Position numbers and translations under genes: made by a program. The notes beneath the pieces are model-generated. The model did not search any database. It was given only the letters and a program-made list of their open reading frames with translations, and was not told where the DNA came from. From Argyresthia goedartella (taxonomy: Eukaryota; Arthropoda; Insecta; Lepidoptera; Argyresthiidae), in contig OX463835.1 of the NCBI GenBank assembly GCA_949825045.1, forward strand, positions 21,903,201 through 21,967,200: a stretch of DNA of 64,000 nucleotides. Reading direction: 5' to 3'. The number at the start of each line of letters is the position of its first letter. Position 1 is the stretch's first letter. Positions 40,862-49,930 of the stretch are shown here, in pieces.

Positions 40862-41440
40862 AAAAGTCATATGATCTGCCACAAAGGAACACATACTGGC
40901 GAGAAACACTAGCAGTGTGAGGTATGTCATAAATCATTTTCACAAAAACATTTTGACAAGACACAAGAACACATACTTGCGAGAAACCATTTCAGTGTGA
41001 GGTATGTCATAAATTGTTTACTTATAAATGTGATTTGGTCAAGCATAGAAGAGTGCATACTGGCGAGAAACCATTTCAGTGTCAGGTGTGTCGTAAATCG
41101 TTTACTAATAAAAGAAATTTGATCAGGCACAGAATAGTACATACTGGAGGGAAACCATTTCAGTGTGAGGTGTGTCATAAATCATTTTCACTAAAATATA
41201 TTTTGACAATATTCATAAGAACACATACTGGCGAGAAACCATTTCAGTGTGATGTATGTCATAAATCATTTGTACAAAAAAGTCATATGATCAAGCACAT
41301 AAGAACACATACTGGCGAGTAAATATTTCAGTGTGAGGTGTGTCATAAATCATTTGCACAACGACGTGTTTTGTTCAGGCACAGAAGGGCGCATGCTGGC
41401 TAGAAATCATTTCAGTGTCGGGTGTGTCGTAAATATTTTT
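40862..41440 (+). pseudogene. decayed continuation of the zinc-finger array
   Basis: Beyond the TAA, finger sequence continues for about seven more units: KSHMICHKGTHTGEKH, then a TAG (near 40910), a frameshifted unit, then 41014-41322 with four readable fingers, a TAA at about 41321 and FQCEVCHKSFAQRRVLFRH followed by TAG. One unit has lost its first zinc His (LTIFIRTH). Stops, a shift and a lost ligand show relaxed constraint downstream of the exon 3 stop. It could be 3' UTR now. Confidence 0.82.
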
Positions 41441-42002
41441 TTTAGGTAGCCTATACTGTGTCTTACTGCTGGGCACAGGCCACTCCGTTTCGAGCCCACA
41501 CATCTCTCGACCAAGCTACATTGACCCACACTAGACTGGCGGTTTATTTGGATAGAACCACGTCTAACGGCATTTAGTAAAACTTTTTGACACCGGGTCT
41601 TTTTAGACTAATTAGACCCCGCTGAACACGATTCTGCCCGGTGTCAACCCCTCCCCACCCCTCCGTTGGAATGTAATCATTAAATACCATCAATAAATAA
41701 ATTGTAAACAGTCTGTATCTGTAAACGAATACAACAAAAATCAAGTAACATATTTATTGCTGGTCTTTTTGTAGTCCCGGGTTGGCACATATCCCTTTAC
41801 AATAGCAGCTTGGTGCACAAGGCTGCTTGACTTCCATACGACAAATACAAGCCGCAACCTGCCCTACATCCGCATGTAAGAAGATCCTTGAAAGCTTTTG
41901 GAACTGCTTCTAAAGTTATAAGCACTGGTATCAGCTTATTGCCACCCTGACGCTACCCGTAATCTATCCAAAAGGACGCTCTGCTCTCGACCCATAACCC
42001 CA

Positions 42003-42269
42003 TTACGCACGATCAAAACAGGAAGGAGACTCAGAAATAGATTTAGCAAAGACTACATACTGTAGGTAACCCAAACCATATGCGGCATTATCACCGTTGT
42101 CTGTTGTGTAGTTCTGTTGGAGAAGGCCGCTCCATATCTCCAATGTGTACCTTTCTCCAGATGAAAGTTTGGTAATGTGGTCTGTGAATATGTAGTCGTG
42201 CTGCATCTGAAGTTGGTGGCAGAGCTTCAGGTGTGGTAACTTAGGAGAAGAGGACGTGCCTTGCTTCAT
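42003..42269 (-). CDS. hypothetical protein or captured exon fragment
   Basis: The minus-strand frame begins MKQGTSSSPKLPHLKLCHQL and continues through SGERYTLEIWSGLLQQNY and NAAYGLGYLQYVVF to a stop. The composition is protein-like (well-spaced hydrophobics, few Asn/Lys runs), unlike the chance frames around it. ACACAACAG directly precedes the ATG, so it might also begin an exon. I do not recognise the family. It lies inside the inverted-arm segment, so it could be a captured gene fragment. Confidence 0.3.
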   Translation of the reverse strand: MKQGTSSSPKLPHLKLCHQLQMQHDYIFTDHITKLSSGERYTLEIWSGLLQQNYTTDNGDNAAYGLGYLQYVVFAKSISESPSCFDRA

Positions 42270-42519
42270 CTGTTGTGTTTACAGGAGATTTTATTTTGTA
42301 CAGTCTAACCATAAAACTATCTACATCCGCGAGCGTTTCTTCGGTCGAGGGGGATACTCCTAAAAGAGAGTAGAGTGAATAAACCTTTATAGGTTTACTT
42401 ATTCCGCTTAAATAGGATGTTACGTCCTAACCTATCAACGCGTGCCGTGCGAGGATATTTGTTTTTTTCCTGTTAAATAACATTGTTTGCAACCTGGTGG
42501 ATAGAGATATACTTAATGT

Positions 42520-42790
42520 TTACAAATCAGGTCAAGTGCGAGTCGGAGGGTTCCATGGGTTCCAAGGGTTCCATGAAAAATGGCAAAAAAACGAATCCTT
42601 TAATTTAAAAAATGCATTAATTGTTGCTGTAGCGGCAACAGAAATACACATTCTGTGAAAATTTCGAGTACCCATTATGGTTGATGAGATGCAGCCCGCT
42701 GACGGATAGACAGACTGACTGGCAGACTGACGGAAAGCGGAGGCTTAGTAATAGGATCCCGTTTGACATCCTTGGGGGTACGGAACCGCG
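42520..42790 (+). repeat. diverged second copy of the AAGTGCGAGTCGG repeat
   Basis: It begins CAGGTCAAGTGCGAGTCGG and ends GGGGGTACGGAACC. It shares with 37252-37662 the block GTAGCGGCAACAGAAATAC, CTGTGAAAATTTC, ATGAGATGCAGCC and AGGCTTAGTAATAGGATCCC. It is shorter because of deletions in the middle. Confidence 0.75.
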
Positions 42791-43294
42791 GGCGACATGG
42801 GGCGGTGCGGCGGTGGCGTCTGCGCTGCGACCTGAAAGTCGTGAACGAATACTCGTACGACAGTAAATTAGGCCTTGTTTTGTAGGTAAATGTGTGAACA
42901 TCAATTCGCTTCTTGGATATTTTAGCATAGCTTCGATAATGATAATGATTAATAAACTGCGAATGCAAACGTTTAGAAAAAATAAAAATTCATGCAGTTT
43001 GGGCAGACGTTATTAACTGAGTTACTAAGCCTGACTAATAATTTATAGGCAAATGTAGAGAATTTAATGTTCTTTATTTTTGTCATAGACAGTTTTCTTT
43101 TATCAATCAATCAATTCGGAGAAACATCGGGAAAACCGCAGGTTGGGACACGTTTTGGGGGAAAAGGGAGTGGAGGAGTGGTTGACACCAGGCAGAATCG
43201 TGTATAGTAAAAAAAAAAACCGGTGTCAAAAAGTTTCACTAAATGCCGTTAGCCGTTGAAAGCAGAAGTAACTTGAGAAATAATCGCCAGTCTA

Positions 43295-44859
43295 CTCTGG
43301 TAGGAACTTGTGCAGGTAGTCCCGCCATCTCTTACTGAGCCTTCCCCTGCGCTGGTGTCCATCTGTACATACAACAGACAGATAGACGTAAATAGTTAAC
43401 TAATAAAAATTATTACTTGAGATAAATAAATTATCTCATCGGTACACGGTCAGCACGGGACAAGAACCTGTATATCCTTCGTGACAAGCAAGCGCGAAAC
43501 CCACTTGACCACGGAGCTCAATTATATTAACATGATAAACCCATTTACTAATCGTGAGGACACCTTCAATCTCCATAGCTTCAGCGATGGGCTATCCTGT
43601 CTATCTCTGTCTTGCACAATCGAGTATTGAAGAGATGGCTAAACGTGGGGACAGTTGTGCCGCTGCCACCTCGTGTGGGAAACGAGCGAGCCCCGGTCGC
43701 AACACCTGTCTGTCAGAGATGCATTCGCAAACTATCACTCGACTCAACGCTTACTAAATGTAACTACGTGATATGCGACTTTGCCTTCTGCTACGATAAT
43801 TAGTACGGGTGAGCGAAGCGATCTTTTCACTAGGCTAGGCAACAATCCGGCAGATTGTTTGGCACACTATGAAGATATTATTACACCTTTTGAGCTTGAA
43901 ATATTGTTTTCTGAATAAACTAGTGCCTGCGAAACTTCATAATTTAATTTTAATTATTTTATATTTTATGTTTTTGCATTACTATGTTCGTACTGTAGTC
44001 ATGAATTATTCAATTATATTGTCACGTGGAGCAGTATCCCTGAAATATCAATTCAAACATGATTATGATTGATGCTAATTGTAGGATTTATGCTAAAACT
44101 AAAAACCATTAAATCGATAGCGAGACCATCATTATTGTGACATTTTTTTGAGTTTAAGTTTATATTTGTACTAACTATACTTTTTGTAACCATCTACCCT
44201 AACTAATAAATACTTTCCCTATGAACACGACGCATTATTTACTTCTTAAGTCTGCATACAGTTATACAATCAAGGTCTAGTCAGGACGAATTGTTCCCTT
44301 TACCTCGCTACCCCTTTATGCCGCTCCTCGCTTACGCTTTGAGCCTACTCCCGTTGCGTCGCTCCTCGTTAAGTAAAGGTTCCCGCAACGCCGCTCTAAA
44401 TTGTTTTTGTTTAAGGGTGTTAGATTAGCCATTATTATTCAAAGTGTGTTATACATTCCATGTTACTTGGTACCTTTAAGGCCGAAAGAGTCATATCTTT
44501 GTTTCAATTATTTGTAAGTTACTTAAAAAAAATACAAGGTGAAGTTAAACTACCTCAAATTAGAATAGGTGAGAAATGTTACCCCCATTCCAATGTGTAC
44601 GGTACCCTTTTATTGCGCGAGTCTTACTCGCACTTCACTGTTTAGACTGAGCGACATCTGTCGTAAGTTGGTTGAAACTGCGTTCAGTATTATTTTATTA
44701 TGTGGGTAGTTTATTTAATTTTTCAATATGCGGCAGGCCACTCGTAATTTTAAGTGCATCTGTTCGTTCTCGTACTTATCTTAATAAATTCGTAAGAAAA
44801 CAGTGAAAAGGTAAGTTTTTGTCGTTTAATTATTTGTATAATATGATCTTATAGCTAGG
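43295..44859. other. spacer left of the BEL/Pao element
   Basis: No gene is supported. 44281-44333 (GACGAATTGTTCCCTTTACC, then TCGCTACCCCTTTATGCCGC) matches part of the inverted repeat at 63219-63270. 44616-44640 is a small reversed remnant of the AAGTGCGAGTCGG repeat. CTAGG at 44855-44859 is the left target duplication of the BEL/Pao element. Confidence 0.5.
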
Positions 44860-45403
44860 TGTTCAGGCTTCTCAGCACGTAATGACCTCGTAGGTGCCCA
44901 TCAGCTACGAGGTAGCGTAACGATCAGTTGCCAAGAAGTGTGAACGTCGGCGATTCACCGAGCTGAAGTAATTGGGGTCGATCTAACCTGGTCTGTGCTT
45001 CGGTCCCGTCAACCTCCTGTCTCTCTGCAAGGCCCGGGTGCACCCTAGGCTCTTCTTGGTAGACAGGTTCTTCAGCCAACCAGGTATGACTGGCAGGCCA
45101 GCTTCGATGAGCACAGTGTTCCAACACAGGTTATGTTACGTGGGAAAAACCAATCGGCCACGTAAATGCGAACTTTATCTGGTTCGGGGAGCCACAACAC
45201 ACTCAGCTATATAGACAATCCTGAGGGAAACCCGAATACATTCCAGATGGCTTGCGATTTAATTTCAATACCCTAACCAAAACGCGTTTACTTTGCGAGG
45301 GCTTTTATCTGTCAGTTGTCAAAAACTGCTAGGTTGGCAGCAACGTCAAATTCAAAATGGCCGTTCAGAAACCATCGATCGAATATCGATTTGGAATCGA
45401 ACA
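44860..45403 (-). repeat. 3' LTR of the BEL/Pao element
   Basis: In element orientation it starts TGTTCGATTCCAAATCG and ends GAAGCCTGAACA (TG...CA). Differences from the 5' LTR include TGTTCAGG against TGATCAGG, GTAATGACC against CTAATGACC, GGTGCCC against GGGGCCC, GGGGAGCC against GGGGAACC and CTATATAG against CTTTATAG (plus-strand readings). Confidence 0.92.
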
Positions 45404-45435
45404 ATCACCCGCCCGGACAGGCACCCACCTGTCCC

Positions 45436-48400
45436 TTAATCTACGGGCAGCCGAGACAACGTTGCTACCGCTCGTTTTAGAACCGAGCCTCCTACTAGAA
45501 CCTCTGCAGACCGGGGGGTCCCGTCCTTGCCAGGGAACAAGTTAACAATGCGCCCCCTGCGCCAACGTAGTGGCGGTAGGTTAGCATCCTTAACCAGAAC
45601 GAGGTCACCAACACTAGGGGGGCTGGTTTTGTCAGTCCACTTAAGGCGCTGTTGTAAGATATGCAGATACTCGAGCGACCAACGCTTCCAGAAATTCTGA
45701 GTAAACTGCTGCAACATCTGATACCTTGACAACCGATACAATTTCACTCCCTCGAAGGGGTGCTCGGGCAACGCGTTAAGTGGCTGTCCTATCAAGAAAT
45801 GGCCTGGGGTCAGAGCCTCCAGGTCATTTGGATCCGAGCTGAGCGGACACAACGGTCGCGAATTGAGAACGGCCTCGATCTTACAAAACAATGTCGTGAG
45901 CTCCTCAAAAGTCAGCGCGGTCTGACCTACTATACGCCCCAAGTGCGTCTTAGCTGACTTAACTACGGCCTCAAAAATCCCACCCCAGTGGGGGCAAATC
46001 GGTGGGCTGAAGGTCCACTGTACACCCCGACGGGAGAGGGCCGTTCCAATATCCACTTTATTTACATTCAAAAAGTTGACTATCTCTCGTAAGTATCGTT
46101 CCGCACCGATGTAGTTAGTGCCGTTATCAGAGCGGATCAAAGTTGGAAGTCCCCTTCGAGAAACAAACCTATCCAAACAAGCAATGAAAGCCTCTGTCGA
46201 GAGATCAGCAACGAGCTCGAGATGTACCGCTTTTGTGGATAAACAAACAAACACACATAGGTACGCCTTGTATTGCCTAGCGGTACGCAATCGTGAACTC
46301 TTCACCATAAACGGTCCTGCAAAATCCGTACCAACACCTGAAAACGGTCTGACCTCATTCACACGATCAGGGGGCAAGTCCCCCATGAGAGGTTGCATCG
46401 TGGCAGCCTTAAGTCGATAACAAGGCATGCACCGAAACACGATGTTCCGTATGACACGGCGGGCAGATAAGATCCAAAACTCCCGCTGGAGCGTGGCCAA
46501 CAACGCGTTACAGCCGGCATGCGCGTTTTTAATATGACGATCAGTCACCAGCAATTCAACTAACTGTCCCCCCTTGGGGAGCAGAAGTGGGTGACGAGCC
46601 GAATACGACAGATTCGCATTGCGCAATCTTCCTCCTACCCGAAGTAACCCGGTCGAATCAACAAAGGGGTTGAGACGCGCGACGGCTCCCTTCAATTTCG
46701 AACGTCCACTTCGTATAATCTCCAATTCTGCCCCAAACTTCGAGGACTGTACCAACCGGACCAAATTCAATAGCGACTCGTTTCGCTCTGCCGGAGTCAG
46801 AATAGGGTTCAACGTTCGCTGATCGCGAGGAGTACGACAATTTCGAGCGAATCTCCTAATCCAAGTGGACACGTTTATCAACTTGTCAAGTGAGCTATAC
46901 CGGTCCAGCAGAAACCCGGCGTCAGGGTCCTCAGCCTTCTGGGTAACATGCACGGCCGCTCTGGGGCCATGATCCGAAGATACTACTACATGGCTGTGGG
47001 GCCAGTCCGATTCTCTCTTGGCAAGCCAGGGTGGTCCCCACCACAAATGGTGTCTAACGAGTTCAGGAGCCCGACATCCCCTGGATGCACAATCAGACGG
47101 GTTCAATTCTCCTGGTACATGTCTCCAGGTCAGTGGGACCTCGGACGACACAATCTGGGAGACACGGTTCGCAACAAAAACCTCTAAGTTATGGACCGAA
47201 GCCTTCAGCCAGCACAAAACAATCTGGCTGTCCGTCCACGCGTACACCGTATCCTCCAAAACCACTGACCCACGCAACACTGTTAGAGTGTGATTCAAAA
47301 GTTTGGTCAAAAGAGCAGCCCCGGACAGTTCCAGTTTTGGAATCGTCATCCTTGTCCGAATAGGCGCTACCTTGCTTTTTGCCAAAACCAAACGCACGTC
47401 GACCTCCCCGGTGGAGGTGACGGTTCGCAAATAAACCGCTGCCGCAAACCCTCGTTCAGAGGCATCACAAAACCCGTGAAGGGTTGCCCTGTAATCCCCA
47501 GCAGGGACCAATTTCCTCGGCAGCGATACATTATTTATGTCCGATAGCGAGGTGAACATTCGCGTCCAATCAGTCAACAAATCACCTGAGAGGTGGGTGT
47601 CCCAGGTCAACTGAGCCGCCCATAGCCTTTGCATAAAACATTTGAGAGCAAAGGTGACTGGAGAAATCCATCCATTCGGGTCGAACGTTCTCGCAATCGT
47701 TGACAGTACTGACCGCTTCGTCCAGGCCTTCGGTGTTTCTAAAACCACCCGATAGGTAAACTCATCATGGACGGGCCGGTACTGAATTCCAAGCACTGAC
47801 AACATGTTAGGGTTGTCAGGATTCTCAAAAACGTGCGGGTCTTGTTGAAACTCATCTGGGAGACCAGCCATCAACTCAGGGGAGTTGGACATCCACTTGC
47901 GTAGTTCATAGCCGCCTCGTTCCAGCAATTGAATGAGCTCGTCACGTCGGTCCAGAGCTTCCTCTACACTGGCTGCCCCTGTGCAGACGTCATCGACGTA
48001 CAAATCTTGCTCCAGGATAGCGGCGGCTCTAGGATAGCTCACACGGTCACGCGACGCCAACTCCCGCAGGGTACGCATCGCCAAATACGGGCTAGACCGT
48101 AACCCATACGTGTTCGTGTTTAACTCATAGACCTTGACTGGCTCGGCCGTGGACTCACGCCACAGTATCAACTGATACCTTCTGTCAGCCGGATGAATTA
48201 CCGTTTGCCTAAACATCATCCGAATGTCTGCGACAAATACAATCTGGTGCCTCCGAAAGCTCGTGAGAATATCCGAAATATCACGACTCAACTTGGGTCC
48301 CGAATGTAGACACTGATTCAGGGACATCCCGTTCGAGGTAGGTGCTGATCCATCAAAAACAACTCGAATCTTGCCGGTAGGGGTTCGTAGGACGGCATGG

Positions 48401-49326
48401 TGTGGAAGGAAACAATGATCCTCCGATCTCCAGTCCACACCCGATACCGACATGTGTCCTAACGACTCATACTCCCTCATGAAATCAACATATTTTTGTT
48501 TAAATACGGCGTCCCTTGTCATCCTACGCTCCATCGACATCAATCTCGTCTCAGCCATCTTCCTAGATTCTCCTAGTGGCGGTCGATCGGCCCTGAAAGG
48601 CAGTCGGGTTACAAATCGACCAGAATGAAGGCGACCAGTACTATTCTGGTAAAACAACTCGCACTCTTCTTCGTCTGCGTCGACTCGACGAACGGTGGGA
48701 GGTTCCTCTATCTCCCAGAAACGTTGGATAACGTCTGACAACGCTGAGCCAATAAGTATGCCATCTGACTCGGCAGGCCTAACCATTGGCAATGCCGGAC
48801 CCATGATCACGTGACCAAACTTAGTATCCACAGCAATCAACCCGTCCGGCTGAAGAACTCGCCGATCCGACAACAGAAACCTACCCAGAACGTCTGCTCC
48901 CAGTAGCAGGTCGACCGGGGCTGGAGTGTCAAAATCGGGATCCGCCAGCTTGAGTCCTGATGTCAGGAACCGAACGGCCGGATTCAACTTCACCAAGGGG
49001 TGTCTGCCCATGACATGCGTCATTACTAAAGCTAGCACGGATGTTTTTGTCAAAATGTCATAACGTGGAGAGAACGTGATCACCGATTGACCAACTACAT
49101 TCGTAACCGTAACATTCCCCACGCCCCGTATTGATTTATTATACCTATTTACCTTGAGGCCCAACCATTTTGCTAAATCATTCGATACAATGCAGCCCTG
49201 AGCTCCAGAATCTAATAGGGCGCGAACGTATGTTGGGTTGCCCGTCAAATCCCAAACAAGCACAGAGGCGATCGGTAACACCACCGTCTCCGGTTGGGGG
49301 GCAACAAATGGTTGGGCCGCAAATTC
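45436..49326 (-). CDS. pol: BEL/Pao pol: protease, RT, RNase H, integrase
   Basis: Open from the codon after the gag TAG (49326) to a stop at 45436; the first ATG is at 49284, giving 1282 residues. Domains in order: aspartic protease (ALLDSGAQGCIVSNDLAKWL), Peptidase_A17-type region, RT (FVADIRMMFRQTVIHPADRR, QDLYVDDVCTGA), RNase H-like part (LHGFCDASERGFAAAVYL, YAWTDSQIVLCWL), integrase zinc region (HIKNAHAGCNALL, CMPCYRLKAA), integrase core (GVGTDFAGPF, IRSDNGTNYIGA, CPHWGGIFEAV) and a C-terminal DUF5641-type domain (VGDLVLVKDANLPPLRWRRG). All catalytic residues seen are standard, and there is no internal stop. Expression as gag-pol would need readthrough of the TAG at 49327-49329; otherwise a separate start is used. 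Confidence 0.92.
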   Translation of the reverse strand, partial: EFAAQPFVAPQPETVVLPIASVLVWDLTGNPTYVRALLDSGAQGCIVSNDLAKWLGLKVNRYNKSIRGVGNVTVTNVVGQSVITFSPRYDILTKTSVLALVMTHVMGRHPLVKLNPAVRFLTSGLKLADPDFDTPAPVDLLLGADVLGRFLLSDRRVLQPDGLIAVDTKFGHVIMGPALPMVRPAESDGILIGSALSDVIQRFWEIEEPPTVRRVDADEEECELFYQNSTGRLHSGRFVTRLPFRADRPPLGESRKMAETRLMSMERRMTRDAVFKQKYVDFMREYESLGHMSVSGVDWRSEDHCFLPHHAVLRTPTGKIRVVFDGSAPTSNGMSLNQCLHSGPKLSRDISDILTSFRRHQIVFVADIRMMFRQTVIHPADRRYQLILWRESTAEPVKVYELNTNTYGLRSSPYLAMRTLRELASRDRVSYPRAAAILEQDLYVDDVCTGAASVEEALDRRDELIQLLERGGYELRKWMSNSPELMAGLPDEFQQDPHVFENPDNPNMLSVLGIQYRPVHDEFTYRVVLETPKAWTKRSVLSTIARTFDPNGWISPVTFALKCFMQRLWAAQLTWDTHLSGDLLTDWTRMFTSLSDINNVSLPRKLVPAGDYRATLHGFCDASERGFAAAVYLRTVTSTGEVDVRLVLAKSKVAPIRTRMTIPKLELSGAALLTKLLNHTLTVLRGSVVLEDTVYAWTDSQIVLCWLKASVHNLEVFVANRVSQIVSSEVPLTWRHVPGELNPSDCASRGCRAPELVRHHLWWGPPWLAKRESDWPHSHVVVSSDHGPRAAVHVTQKAEDPDAGFLLDRYSSLDKLINVSTWIRRFARNCRTPRDQRTLNPILTPAERNESLLNLVRLVQSSKFGAELEIIRSGRSKLKGAVARLNPFVDSTGLLRVGGRLRNANLSYSARHPLLLPKGGQLVELLVTDRHIKNAHAGCNALLATLQREFWILSARRVIRNIVFRCMPCYRLKAATMQPLMGDLPPDRVNEVRPFSGVGTDFAGPFMVKSSRLRTARQYKAYLCVFVCLSTKAVHLELVADLSTEAFIACLDRFVSRRGLPTLIRSDNGTNYIGAERYLREIVNFLNVNKVDIGTALSRRGVQWTFSPPICPHWGGIFEAVVKSAKTHLGRIVGQTALTFEELTTLFCKIEAVLNSRPLCPLSSDPNDLEALTPGHFLIGQPLNALPEHPFEGVKLYRLSRYQMLQQFTQNFWKRWSLEYLHILQQRLKWTDKTSPPSVGDLVLVKDANLPPLRWRRGRIVNLFPGKDGTPRSAEVLVGGSVLKRAVATLSRLPVD

Positions 49327-49743
49327 CTAGCGAGGACCCCCGGGGCCCCACTGTGCCTGTAACCGATCAGGTATGCAGCTATACGCCAGAGGGTCCCATT
49401 GTACAAATGGCCCACGCGCCGGTTCCATTGCCACCCTACGACGCCCCCCGAAGGGGGGTGGGCGTGAATTCAACCGTGGCCGCTCCATGAGCGGGGGGGA
49501 CATCACATGCGACCGACGAGGACGAGGCGACGAGCGGGGCGACAACTGAGGCGGCGTCCGAACCGCACCCGCATAGCTCGAAGGTGTCCCATGCCACCCG
49601 CCCGTTACGGCCTGCTCAACACACCCAATGTGCCGCTGAGTCGGATGCTGAGTCGCAACCGAGAACTCAGGGCCCCCCATGTGATGACCCTGAGTGCGGC
49701 CCTGCACCCCTGGGTGGCCGCGTGCTTGTGGCCCCATTGCCCG
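49327..49743 (-). CDS. gag: BEL/Pao gag, C-terminal repeat region after the first TAG
   Basis: This is the same frame as the preceding gag part (difference a multiple of three), reading VQGRTQGHHMGGPEF again and then a Pro/Arg/Ser-rich tail to a TAG at 49327-49329. The stop that separates it from the N-terminal gag part lies at 49744-49746. In the neighbouring repeat unit the same codon is CAG (49636-49638 in plus coordinates CTG), so the stop arose by a single change. Confidence 0.8.
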   Translation of the reverse strand, partial: RAMGPQARGHPGVQGRTQGHHMGGPEFSVATQHPTQRHIGCVEQAVTGGWHGTPSSYAGAVRTPPQLSPRSSPRPRRSHVMSPPLMERPRLNSRPPPFGGRRRVAMEPARGPFVQWDPLAYSCIPDRLQAQWGPGGPR

Positions 49744-49930
49744 CTAAGTCGGATGCTGAGTCGCAACCGAAAACTCAGGGCCCCCCATGTGATGACCCTG
49801 AGTGCGGCCCTGCACCCTAGTACTGCCCTGTGCACGTGGGGACGTTGGCCCCTGAGTTGCGCTCCGAGTCGCAAACGAATTCTCAGGGCCCCATTTCGTG
49901 TCACCCTGGGTACGGCCCTGTGGAGGCTGT
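49640..49930. repeat. three tandem units of about 108 bp in gag
   Basis: Units starting GAGTCGCAACCGAGAACTC, GAGTCGCAACCGAAAACTC and GAGTCGCAAACGAATTCTC follow each other with a spacing of 108 and about 114 bp. The first two are nearly identical; the third is diverged. 108 is a multiple of three, so the duplication keeps the frame. The encoded repeat is about QGRTQGHHMGGPEFSVATQ. Confidence 0.85.

Larger units (their letters stand above)
41532..43294. mobile_element. segment bounded by about 130-bp inverted arms (foldback-like)
   Basis: TAGACTGGCGG at 41532 and the following sequence (CTAACGGCATTTAGTAAAAC, TTTTTGACACCGG, ACACGATTCTGCC, GGTGTCAACC) are matched in inverse order at 43167-43294. 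The arms agree well over about 130 bp with some gaps, and about 1.5 kb lies between them. This arrangement fits a foldback-type DNA element or two opposite insertions of one repeat. The interior holds a coding-like frame (42003-42269) and a dispersed repeat (42520-42790). Confidence 0.6.

Noticed and set aside
39735..41440. Regularly spaced 84-bp repeats resembling a CRISPR or satellite array
   Set aside because: The period is 28 codons and the constant part encodes the TGEKP linker and C2H2 ligands; it is a zinc-finger array.
42617..42968. Two 100-residue minus-strand frames near the dispersed repeat
   Set aside because: They translate the repeat itself (SVCLSVS-type strings from CAGACTGAC units) and are not conserved in the other copy.
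44924..45127. 67-residue minus-strand frame, identical at 56179-56382
   Set aside because: It is the two LTRs of one element. The frame has no similarity and LTRs are non-coding in this family.
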